The notes under the pieces: generated by a model
What the model saw: the letters and a program-made list of their open reading frames with translations, nothing else
Database searches by the model: none
What the model was told of the DNA's origin: nothing
Shown: positions 52,800-63,100 of the stretch, piece by piece
Layout of the letters: each line of letters begins with the position of its first letter
Position numbering within the stretch: position 1 is the stretch's first letter
Translations under genes and position numbers: made by a program
DNA from: Leptospira terpstrae serovar Hualin str. LT 11-33 = ATCC 700639
GTDB taxonomy: Bacteria; Spirochaetota; Leptospiria; Leptospirales; Leptospiraceae
DNA length: 64,000 bases
Reading direction: 5' to 3'
NCBI RefSeq assembly: GCF_000332495.1
Contig: NZ_AOGW02000008.1
Coordinates: 189,001 to 253,000, forward strand

Positions 52800-53601
52800 G
52801 GAGTTTTCCTGTAGTAGTATTGATAAGGGAAAGAGTATGGTTTGGAGTGATGGTTTTTGCAATTCTTCCAGCTAAATGAACGTAATCAGAGTCTGAAGTA
52901 TTCAAAAGTATATCTAGCTGGTTTTTGTTTTCTTGGAAATCTGGTAAATTTAAAACTCGTTTTATATGGAGTGTAGTGCCCAAATTACCATCATAAACTT
53001 TTATCTTGGGATAATTATAGAGAATTCTTTCTTTGAGGAAAACATAGTGCGTACAACCTAAGACAAAGATATCACTTTCTTTCACCACAGTTTTGATTTT
53101 GGAATCAAACAAATCCCAAGCATCTTCCCATAGATCTTTATCAATTAGTTTTGCCAAACCTTCACAAGGAACAGGAAGAATCTCTGTTCCTAATGGAAAC
53201 CCAGAAACTAAGTTTTTAAATTTATCTTCTTTTAAAGTGAGTTCCGTTGCAAAAACAGATATTTTAACACCAGGATTTTCAGCCACTGCAGGCTTCAACG
53301 CAGGTTCCATACCAAAAATAGGAATTGAATGTTTTGCACGAAGAAAATCAGCAGCAGCCGAGGTAGCCGTGTTACAGGCAAACAAAACTGCTTCACAATC
53401 CTTTTCTAACAAATATTCAAAAGCATTTTTAGAAAGTTCCAATACCTCTGCTTTGGACTTTTGTCCATAGGGAGAATTAATTAAATCCCCAAAGTAGATA
53501 TAATCAATATTAGATGTTTCTTTCCAAAGCGTCCGAAGGACAGAAAGTCCTCCAAGACCCGAATCAAAAATCCCTATCTTATATCTTCCGCGAGAATTCA
53601 T
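52792..53601 (-). CDS. murI: glutamate racemase MurI
   Basis: MurI converts L- to D-glutamate for peptidoglycan. The 269-residue enzyme has IGIFDSGLGGLSVL (9-22), YFGDLINSPYG (36-46), the two catalytic Cys at 76 (FACNTATSA) and 183 (LGCTHYVFLK), and EPALKPAV. It starts one base after the aminotransferase stop and overlaps purM at its end, forming a tight three-gene set. Confidence 0.95.
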   Translation of the reverse strand: MNSRGRYKIGIFDSGLGGLSVLRTLWKETSNIDYIYFGDLINSPYGQKSKAEVLELSKNAFEYLLEKDCEAVLFACNTATSAAADFLRAKHSIPIFGMEPALKPAVAENPGVKISVFATELTLKEDKFKNLVSGFPLGTEILPVPCEGLAKLIDKDLWEDAWDLFDSKIKTVVKESDIFVLGCTHYVFLKERILYNYPKIKVYDGNLGTTLHIKRVLNLPDFQENKNQLDILLNTSDSDYVHLAGRIAKTITPNHTLSLINTTTGKLHV

Positions 53602-54903
53602 TTAAGATGCTAAATACTTCCTGATATTATCCGCAAGAGTTTTGTAAATCCATTCAAACTTTGTCTCGTCTTCTTCGAGTAAGGTGACACGAAATCCATT
53701 GCGGTTACAACAGAAGGAACTGAGCGGAACCACACAAATCCCCGCAGAAGCTAACAGATGCAAAACAAAACGTCGATCAAGAGCTGCCTTGTCCATCAGA
53801 GGAGCTACAAAGTCACGAACCTTAGTGTTAGATATGGGAAGGGTCATATGAGATTTTAATGCACCCTCTTCAAATAGAACAGTTAAATAGAAGGCACCCT
53901 TTGGTTGGATGACTTTCACACCTGGAATTCCAGAAAGGATAGTTGTAGCTTTTTCTGCACGTTTTTTAAACTTCTCGTTTCTAAACTTGAGATGATTTAA
54001 AAATTCCGGATGGGAATATACCAGAGGTATAGAAAGTTGGGGAAGTGTAGTAGAACAAACTTCCAACATCTTTGCATCTAACAACGATTTAATATATCTT
54101 TCAAAGGTTGGATCGTTTTTACGATTAAACACTTCAAGCCAACCACAACGTGCCCCAGGCCATGGGAATTCTTTAGAAATAGATCGAAGAGCAAACCCAC
54201 AGACCTTATCTCCAATCACTTCTGATAAGTGGATACTTCCCCATTCCGAATAATTTACATGAGCGTAAGTTTCATCACAAATTAAGATGATGTCATACTT
54301 TTCGCAAATTTTGACTATCTCTCGCATCACTTCTTTAGGGTATACGGCACCAGTAGGATTGTCCGGATTGATAAGAAGAATTCCTGCAATCGAATCATTG
54401 TATTTTACTTTGTTTTCAATGTCTTCTAAATCAGGCATCCAATCGTTATCAGGATTTAGTTCATAAGTTAAGTGTTCGTATCCAGAATGGGCAGCTTCTG
54501 CAGAAGATAACGTAGAATAGGCGGGGGAAGGTCCAAGGATTCTTGCTTCCCGTCTCATAAAACCAAATATTTTTGCGACAGCATCCCCTAGGCCGTTAAA
54601 GAAAAGGATGTCCTCAGAAGTGATCTGGGCCCCACCTCTTTCATTCACTTTGGATGCTAAAAATTTGCGAGTGGTTTCATCCCCTTGCGTTGCAGTATAG
54701 GCCCAAGATTTGTTTTGGGCGACAAGTCCACTCACAATGTCTTTCATCCAATTAGGAACAGATTCTCCCTTTTGGATGGGGTCTCCAATATTTTCCCAGG
54801 TAATCGCAACACCCATTGCCTCAATTTGTTTGGCAAGGGCTACTATCTGGCGGATTTCATAAATGAGTGCATCAGCACCCGAGTGGACTATATTTCTTCT
54901 CAT
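53602..54903 (-). CDS. class I/II PLP-dependent aminotransferase
   Basis: This 433-residue fold-type I aminotransferase has a substrate region with YTATQGDETTRKFLA, LLINPDNPTGAVYPKE (the Asn that contacts PLP), ICDETYAH (Asp that pairs with the pyridine N), and the Schiff-base Lys244 in RSISKEFPWPGARCGW. The C-terminal GFRVTLLEED holds the carboxylate-binding Arg. Aspartate or aromatic aminotransferase activity is likely; substrate not determinable. It lies five bases downstream of the HtrA gene and directly before murI. Confidence 0.9.
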   Translation of the reverse strand: MRRNIVHSGADALIYEIRQIVALAKQIEAMGVAITWENIGDPIQKGESVPNWMKDIVSGLVAQNKSWAYTATQGDETTRKFLASKVNERGGAQITSEDILFFNGLGDAVAKIFGFMRREARILGPSPAYSTLSSAEAAHSGYEHLTYELNPDNDWMPDLEDIENKVKYNDSIAGILLINPDNPTGAVYPKEVMREIVKICEKYDIILICDETYAHVNYSEWGSIHLSEVIGDKVCGFALRSISKEFPWPGARCGWLEVFNRKNDPTFERYIKSLLDAKMLEVCSTTLPQLSIPLVYSHPEFLNHLKFRNEKFKKRAEKATTILSGIPGVKVIQPKGAFYLTVLFEEGALKSHMTLPISNTKVRDFVAPLMDKAALDRRFVLHLLASAGICVVPLSSFCCNRNGFRVTLLEEDETKFEWIYKTLADNIRKYLAS

Positions 54904-54908
54904 AAAAT

Positions 54909-56036
54909 TTACTGGCCTTTTTTATAGGCGGCCTCGACCAAAGGGATCGATAATTCCATCTCTTGGGTATCCCGTAATATCTTCAACCGTAAGACGCCCC
55001 CGAGACCAACAAGTCCTACTTGTTCTCGTAAATCGTTGATATGGCGTATTTGGAGGCCGTTGGCCCCCTCGATAAAATCGTAGCGCCTGAGTCCCCCTTT
55101 TTCTGCAGAGGAATTGGGTTCAATGTCATAGACCAAAACCCCAACGGTTTCTCCAGGTATCCCGAGCGACTTTCTATGGTCAGGGAGGGGAGCGGTTGCC
55201 ATCACTCCTAGGGTAGCAGGTCGGATGTTCTGCCCTACATTTTGTTCGATTTGGCGAAGCACTCGTTTGGCATAGTTGATAGGAATGGCAAACCCGATCC
55301 CGGCGCTCGCACCAGAGGAAGAACGGATCATACGGTTGATACCTACTACTTCCCCGTAAATATTTAAAAGAGGTCCACCGCTCGATCCAGGATTGATAGC
55401 AGTATCGGTTTGGATATGAGTTTGTCCTGTTTCATCCAGATCCTCTCTGGACTTGGCAGATACCACACCCACAGTAAATGTTTTTTCAAGTCCGTAAGGA
55501 GAGCCAACAGCAATGGCCCAATCCCCTACTTCTATTTCATCGGAGTTGCCGAGAAATGCTGGAGTAAAACGGTCGTTACTTGGGATTTTTAAAAGTGCGA
55601 TGTCTGCCCTTTCATGGCTTCCCACATATCGAGCAGGAAAAATTCGCCCATCAGACATGATGATTTCTATGATCTCTGCATTTTTTATGACATGGTAGTT
55701 TGTGACAACAAACCCCCTCTCATCAATGATGAATCCACTTCCAATGGAGGATATCCTATCTTCCCTACTTTCACCAAATGCATAAGGATGGAAAATCATC
55801 TCTGTTTTTTTCGTACGGATAGAAACTACAAATTGTTGGGCTTCGCGGTAAACGTTGCGAAAGCTAGATTGGATTTGTATGGCTTGGCTTTGTTTACTAG
55901 AAGAAATAGGTTTTGGGGAAGCAAAAAGTTTTGTTACAGCCGATCGAATCTCCGGAAAGAAGATAGCGAACAAAAGTACAAAAACTAAAGCAAAGTTAAT
56001 GTAGACGACTGGCGGAATCGAAGTTTTTCTTTCCAT
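54909..56036 (-). CDS. membrane-anchored HtrA/DegS-like serine protease
   Basis: This 375-residue protein has one N-terminal membrane helix (about 9-28), then a trypsin-like domain with the triad His115 (VTNYHVIK), Asp145 (RADIALLK) and Ser219 (NPGSSGGPLL), and a single PDZ domain (about 275-365). One helix plus one PDZ is the DegS/HtrA plan, placing the protease in the periplasm for quality control or stress signalling. Its ATG is only 3 bases from the divergent aminopeptidase ATG. Confidence 0.93.
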   Translation of the reverse strand: MERKTSIPPVVYINFALVFVLLFAIFFPEIRSAVTKLFASPKPISSSKQSQAIQIQSSFRNVYREAQQFVVSIRTKKTEMIFHPYAFGESREDRISSIGSGFIIDERGFVVTNYHVIKNAEIIEIIMSDGRIFPARYVGSHERADIALLKIPSNDRFTPAFLGNSDEIEVGDWAIAVGSPYGLEKTFTVGVVSAKSREDLDETGQTHIQTDTAINPGSSGGPLLNIYGEVVGINRMIRSSSGASAGIGFAIPINYAKRVLRQIEQNVGQNIRPATLGVMATAPLPDHRKSLGIPGETVGVLVYDIEPNSSAEKGGLRRYDFIEGANGLQIRHINDLREQVGLVGLGGVLRLKILRDTQEMELSIPLVEAAYKKGQ

Positions 56037-56039
56037 AGA

Positions 56040-57125
56040 ATGCCAAAACCCCTTCCACTTTTGTCGATTCCCCTTCCTTGTCGAACCAAAAAGATTCCGA
56101 GAATATTTACGGTTTTACTGTTCCCCATTTTTCTTTCAGGGTGTTTGCCGTATTTATTTCACTTAGGTAAGGAACAATCTTCCATTATCTTGGGTCGTGA
56201 AAAAATCGAAGATATTCTAAACCTGCCAGGCTTGGATTTAAAAACAAAACAAAAATTAAATTTAATCCGAGATGCCAGAAATTTTGCCATCGGGGAACTA
56301 GCATTAAATGAAAAAGGCGGATTCGAATACTATACTAAATTAGATAGGGAAGAAATCGGCTGGAATGTAAGTGCCTCAGAAGCATTAGAATTAAAATCCT
56401 ATACATGGTGGTTTCCCATTGCAGGAACAGTTCCTTATAAAGGATACTTTGACAAACAAATGGCATTAGCGCTTGAAAAGGAATTACAATCCGAAGGTTA
56501 TGATACACGCATCCGTGCCATCGGTGGATACTCGACACTTGGTTGGTTTTCTGATCCGGTTTTGTCACCGCAACTCAGCTGGCCTGACCACAGACTTGTG
56601 GGACTCGTCTTTCATGAAATGGCCCATGCAACAGTATATCTACCTGGTGATTCTACATTAAACGAATCTTACGCGAGTTATGTGGAGGAAAAAGGAATTG
56701 AGTCCTATTATACGAAACATGAAGGGGAAAATAGTATCCATTTACAAAAGTTTAAAAAAGAAAAAGTTCGAAGAGAAGTGACTTTGAGTCTTTTAAAAAA
56801 ATATGCAGAGGATCTAAAAACCCTTTATTCATCGGATTTAAATACGGAAATCAAATGGAAAGAAAAAACTTCCATTATGAATCGGTTCAAAGAAGAAGTG
56901 GTTTTAAAAAAATTAGTGCCTGAAGAAAAATCGAAAGAATTTTTGGCTCGAGAATGGAATAACGAAGATTTTTTAGGGGCTCTTCGTTACCATTCTGGAG
57001 AAGTCAGCTTTGATTCTTTGTTTATAAAATCAGGGAAAAATTTCGCACAGTTTCATAAAGAAGTAAAGAACCTCTTCGATTTACCTGAAGACTCTCGCAA
57101 AGAATTCTTAAACAAAAATCATTAG
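56040..57125 (+). CDS. predicted aminopeptidase lipoprotein (COG4324-like)
   Basis: This 361-residue protein has a lipoprotein signal ending FPIFLSGC (Cys35 from the ATG at 56040; a TTG seven codons on would shorten the odd Pro-rich start). The core has YTWWFPIAGTVPYKGYFD and the zinc motif LVFHEMAHATVY with NESYASYVEEKG after it (third ligand Glu). These are features of the predicted aminopeptidases of COG4324. It likely faces the periplasm. The stop is shared in a CTAA-type overlap with the convergent giant TPR gene. Head-to-head with HtrA, it may belong to the same protein-quality circuit. Confidence 0.8.
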   Translation: MPKPLPLLSIPLPCRTKKIPRIFTVLLFPIFLSGCLPYLFHLGKEQSSIILGREKIEDILNLPGLDLKTKQKLNLIRDARNFAIGELALNEKGGFEYYTKLDREEIGWNVSASEALELKSYTWWFPIAGTVPYKGYFDKQMALALEKELQSEGYDTRIRAIGGYSTLGWFSDPVLSPQLSWPDHRLVGLVFHEMAHATVYLPGDSTLNESYASYVEEKGIESYYTKHEGENSIHLQKFKKEKVRREVTLSLLKKYAEDLKTLYSSDLNTEIKWKEKTSIMNRFKEEVVLKKLVPEEKSKEFLAREWNNEDFLGALRYHSGEVSFDSLFIKSGKNFAQFHKEVKNLFDLPEDSRKEFLNKNH

Positions 57126-60100
57126 TCTTCAATCATCGCAGAAGTGTAAAGTTTATAACCAATCCAATAGCGGTCGTCGATAGTAGAATTACGTGCCGCT
57201 TCTTTTCCTTCCACCAACCGAATGTGTAAAGGTTTTGGTAAATCATTTGTTAATAAAAATTGTTTCAAAAAGAATAAATTATGAACACCCGTTTGGATTC
57301 CCGAGTGTAAGACGAAGAGTCCAGTGTTTTCCCTTGCTAGATAATAGGCTACTCCACTAAAATCATTAGTGTATTGTGTTGAAGTTCCGATTCTTTGGTT
57401 CGCATAAACTTTCGCAGTATTTGCACTTTTTGTGGCTAAACCAAACAGGGGAGCACCAGCACTACACAAATAATTATCTTCACACCATCCAATTTCCGCA
57501 AAATCAATGCTATATGGCGAATACCCGTCCCGCTTTCCGTTGGTTTCCCAAATCATAAGACCAGCATTCATTTCATTTTCCAAGGAAGTTTTCCAACCTA
57601 CTACAGTGACATCTGGTTTTTTCGGAGCAATCGATGTAAATTTCAGAATTGGGTTTGAGAGGAAATCTGAAACAGAAGCGACCGAATAGTATTCTGTATC
57701 TGGAATCACCATCGGAACAACTGCATGAATTCCAGAGCTATAGATATAGTGTCGATTGGATTTGTTTAACCTAAAACTGGTTCGGTATTTGTCTGCCAAC
57801 GACTCACGAAGAATTACTTCCTGATTTCCAGATTCTGCGGACCGAAAGTATTTTACCGATTCTCTATAAATCGATTTGTTATCAGAGAACATCTCGCGAC
57901 CAAGAGATTTACCCGATGCAAAACTTAATAAGTATGTTTTTTTTCCAAGATCAAAAAGACCATGGAATTCTTGTTTTCCAACCATCCTTTTTTTCAATCG
58001 TTCAGAATAGATTTCAAAATTAGGAATATGTTTTACATACAATTCAGTATCAGAGAAACGAGAAGAGGTAAAACGAAACATCTCTCTCGCGACCGCTAAA
58101 TCAAAAAAACTTTCGGAACTGTTTTTCTCCAAACTTTGTTGAAGAAGGAAATGAAATAAAAATTCATATTCTTCTCTTAGTTCTGGGCTTAAATATTCTC
58201 CACGCATTTTTTTATTAAACTCATTCAAAAGAAGAATATAATCCTCTGGTTTTTTTGATTTAGCAGCTTGATATAGTTTTAAAAATGGATTTGTATGGGA
58301 AATTGTAGAGGATTGGTTTTTTAGATAATCGCGTTTCCATTTAAAATCATTCCATCTTTCTTGCCAAAATCGGTTTCCATCACCTAACTCTTTATCCAGA
58401 CTTTGAATCTTTGATACTACTGAATCGGCCGTTTCCCATTCTCCACGAAGTAATAAAGACTTAGCAAGTTCCAGACGGAAAAATAATGTTCTGTAACTAC
58501 GTCCCTCTTTTAATTCCTCAGAAACTAATAGTTCAATTAAAGAATTTACTTCTCCGTTCTTTTGGAATGGAATAGAACTCAAAAGTAAATGAAAGAATAA
58601 GGTTCGATTCAAATGAGAAAGTTTAGTTAGAACAGATTCACCACTAGTTAAATATTCAGGTGTCAAAGACATGGGTTCAAAATATCCAGTTTGGAGCTGC
58701 TCTTTCCAAGCAGAATACAACCTTAATCGATAAGAATCGTAAATTGAATCTGAATATCCAAATTTTGTAAAATCCCGAGAGAGAGTTTTTTCATCAAAAT
58801 TTTTCCAATCTTTTTTAAATCCATAATTATATGCTGAAGTAGAAGTCAGTGGAGTTAAATAAATATCCTTATCACCTAACAAAAACCCTTTATGAAAGTA
58901 CAACTCTAAAATACGATTTTTTGCGACAGTTTTCTCTTTGGGAGTTTTGGCGAGTCGATTCAGTTTATTTGTTTCAGATTCAGCTTCATAAAACAAATAG
59001 TTTTGAATGTATAAAGTCCCCAACCGATATGCTTGTAAAAAAGGATCTTCTTTTGATTCCAACTTGGATCGGATCTCATTTTTTGACGCAAGGTCTTTTA
59101 CATTTCCACTTCGCAGTTGGAAGTAAAATTCTAATGAACCTAAATAAAAATCACTATCTTCACCGATAAAATCAGAAGTATTATATTTACAATCTTCCTT
59201 TTCTTTAGCGGAAAGACAGGAAACCAAAAATTCATAACGAATTTGATTCTGGAATGAAGATTTTGCATACTTCGACCAAAGGGGCTGAAAAAAAGATTTT
59301 TTAGGAACATTGGGGAATATTTCTGTTTTTAGTTTTGCTAACTTTAATTCAAGAGAAGGCAACAAAAGATCACCATCATCTAACAAAGTAGAGGCAGTAT
59401 AATAATTTTCGTAGGCATCAACAAATTCCTTGGATTTTTCTTTTAAAAAACCCGCCTCGATAAAACCTTCCGCCTTTTTTCCTAATCCATCTTTTGAAAC
59501 AGAAAATTCTTTCCAGTTTCCAATCAACAATCGATTTGTATCTTTTGCAAAAAGATCAAGTCGCATCGACGAGTAATCTTCATTTGATTTCGACGGATAA
59601 GATACAATATTTTGAATGCGTTTGGAACGTAAAACTTCGTATAATTTGCTAAGTAAATTCCAATGTTTCTCTGTATTAAAATTAGATTCATTTAATCCAA
59701 TTACTGAAATTTCAGATCCAGATCCTTGGAAAATTTCACGAACTGGGAAAACATGAGACTTATCATCTCCAAACAAACTTGTTTGTTTATCGAGAGAACG
59801 ATTGGTAACTAAATAATCTGTATCATAAAGATAAGCACCTAAGTTTCCCGAGGATAGTGTGCGAACATTTTTATCTTGTTTGTACTTTTCGGTTTCACCG
59901 TAAATGGTAACCCACTTCAACCTACGTTCATTCCTTTCGAGAAATAGATCTTTATGACTTCTATCGAAAAGAAGCACAGGGAACAAATTTGATTTTCGGT
60001 ATTCTTTCAAAACAGAATTTACCAAACTTCCATTTGCTTTTGTTCCAACAATCTGAATGATAGGGGAAATTTCCGTTAATTTTGGAATACATAAACTAAA

Positions 60101-63100
60101 TTCTGACTGGGAAGAACATGGCTCAATTTTTAGTTTTCCATCTTGTTTGTATAAAAAATAATTTGATTCATTCGTTGGATACAATCCAATCCAGCCATTT
60201 AAAAACTCGTCATTCATTGATCGCTTCGGTTCTAAAAATGCAGAACGTTCCGGCGAAACGGTTTTGATTTTCCCAAGGATAAATTCCAGATTTTGGACTT
60301 CGGAAGTTTGTTGTTTTAAAGAAAGGGCAACCGACTCTCTCTTTAGTGCTTTCTCTGAAATACTATTGGTCAATTTTCGATAACCTTTCATCCATTTTAC
60401 TAAATCTTGATAATATAAGTTTAACTTGGAATCCTCAAATTCAAATTGTGCAGATAGCAAATCACGAAATAATTCGAGACTTCTGAAATTTTCCCAATGA
60501 TTTACAATAGATTTTGGATCACCCGAACTAAGTAGAGTCTCCGAATATGATTCTAAAAAATCAACCAAACGATGTTTAGGAGAAAATAGTCTTACACTAA
60601 GATTAGAATCATAAGTTTGAATGGCATCTTTTCCAAAATTGATATAATTATTTTTTTTCTCAACGCCTGTACTAAATTTTTCCCATTTGAACCTTTGCGC
60701 ATTTGCCCAGAACATTTCCTCATCCAATCTAAATTCATAAGCCAATTCGGAAGCCTCTTTCCATCTTTTTTCAGCAACAAAAGTATCTCCCAATTTCATA
60801 TAGATAGAATATAAATTCAAAAGAACACGAACTCTTGTTTGACGAGAAATTGGATCGTTGGCTAAACCTATAACTCGAGGATCGACAAGACCGGGATTTT
60901 CCAAGACCTCCACTGCTTTGGCTAAAGTGGATAGAAAATCTTTTCCTTCTGTTTCTAAAAGGAGAGATAAATAATACATCCCTGTTCCATATACAATGTC
61001 AAATTTCGGATTATTACTTCTAAAATAATTTTCACAGAACTCATACGATTCAGAGCATTTTGCAATTTCTCTTGTTTTCCAAAGATTTAATTGCTCCAGA
61101 AATTCATCCAGTAACACGCGCTTGGTTTTATTTTGGAATTCAGATGATTCTTGTAAGGAAAAAACAGAATATGCATAGTTCTGGAATAAATTTTCAAAAC
61201 CTTTATTCGTAGAATTATCAAAAAGTAAATCAGCCAGTTCTTTATAATGTCCAACTGCTTCTACCTGAAGTTGACTCCTTTGATAAATTTGAGCCTCTAC
61301 CTGCCTAGACTTAGCTAAGATATTTTTACCAATGATTGTATCATCTAAATCTTTAGAGGTAATCAATTGGTTTCTAACTTGAATCTCAGATAGAGCGGCA
61401 GTATATTCCTCTTGTTCAATATGATTTTCAATTCGAATTCCCAATGTTAATAGGTATTTAAAATCATTTGGGAACTCACCTGGAAATCTACCATCCCCAA
61501 TGACTCGAAGGTTATCTCCAAAAAAAACGTTCCACAAACTCCATTTGCGAATTCGATGAAGGATGGATTCTTGGTTAGATTTATACTCTATTTCAGCTAT
61601 GTTTAACATCTGATAAGAATCACGAAACCGACCGCTTTTCTGGAACGCGATCGCTAGATAATTTGCTAGATTAACAGGACTGATAAACTTCACATCTTTG
61701 TTATAAGCAATCGCTGTTTGAAAAGATGAAATGGCACCTTCATAATTACCAGATTCTAATTCAGACAATCCCTTTAGAGAAAATAACAATGCTAACTTAG
61801 AACGGATTTCATTTAACTTACCCAAAGAAAATGAATTGGGTTCAGATGCATAAACATTCACAGATTGATAGTATTCATTTTTAAAATAGATATCGATGGA
61901 TTTTGAAAATTGTTCCGATGCCTTTTTATATTGGCCTTGGTAAATTAATGATTTCCCGTAGTTAAATCGATAAATAGCTTCTTGTTTGTATCCTTCAAAC
62001 TGATTTTTAACAGATAAGTAAATGGATACATCTTCTACTTTACGATAACTTTCATTTGCTTTTGGGAAATTGCTTAATAAAAAATAGTTATTCCCTAAGT
62101 TGAGATTTAAATCTGAAACTACCTTCCGGTCTCCGTAGTCCTCTCCCAAAAATACTAGAATTTGATTATATAATTCGATGTTAGCTTCTAAGTTTTTGTC
62201 TGGAAAATATTTTTTATAAAGTGCCTCATATAATTCAGAATCAATCTCTCCTGATTTCGGATTTTTCTGCATCTTAATCAAATCGACATATTGATAAAGC
62301 CATCCGAGCAACTGGTAAGCATCATAATGTGTCGGATCAGCATATATAATCCAACGAAGTTCCAACTCAGCTCGTTTAAAATTTTCCAATATTTCCGTTT
62401 TACGAACATCAGTCATTGTACCTGTAGAGTAATAATATGACTCGAAGGTTACGTATTTATTGATGAGATAGTAAGAATATCCGTAGAGTGTCGCAAGATC
62501 CAAATATGGTCTGGCGCGAGGAACTGCTTGTTTATAGTATAGTTCAGTCCAACTAAGTGCCTTCTCTGATAAAACTTCGATTTTTTCGAAGTCTTTTATA
62601 TCCACGACACCTCGAAGGAGTTCATTGTCTGTGAGCAGTGAAGTGACACCAGATAAATTACCAACAACATTCAATTTATCTTTACTTAAGATATTCAATT
62701 GGTTTAAAAGTGCTCTTTCTTCTTCTTCGCGTATTTTTTTCCCATAGCGGAAGATTGTATCAACCATCTTCCTTTGGTAATAAATTGCATATTCCTTATA
62801 CAAAGAATCCAAGTATAGGTTTCTTGTTTTTACTAAGAACATGTTTTGGTTATTAAAAAAATAATGAAATGAGGATTGGAGTAAATCACCAATCCTTTCG
62901 AATTCAACCGCCCTATTTTCAAAATAAAAAAAGGCACTCTGAATGTCTTCTGAACCTAAATCTACACCTAAAATTGGATCATAAAATTCTAAATATATTT
63001 TTAAATTACGAAGTGCATCTGAAGTATTTCCCGCAGCTTTTTGATTGTAATACTTCAATAAATTTGCTCTCAACAAAATTGGACTTTTGTATTGTGCAAT

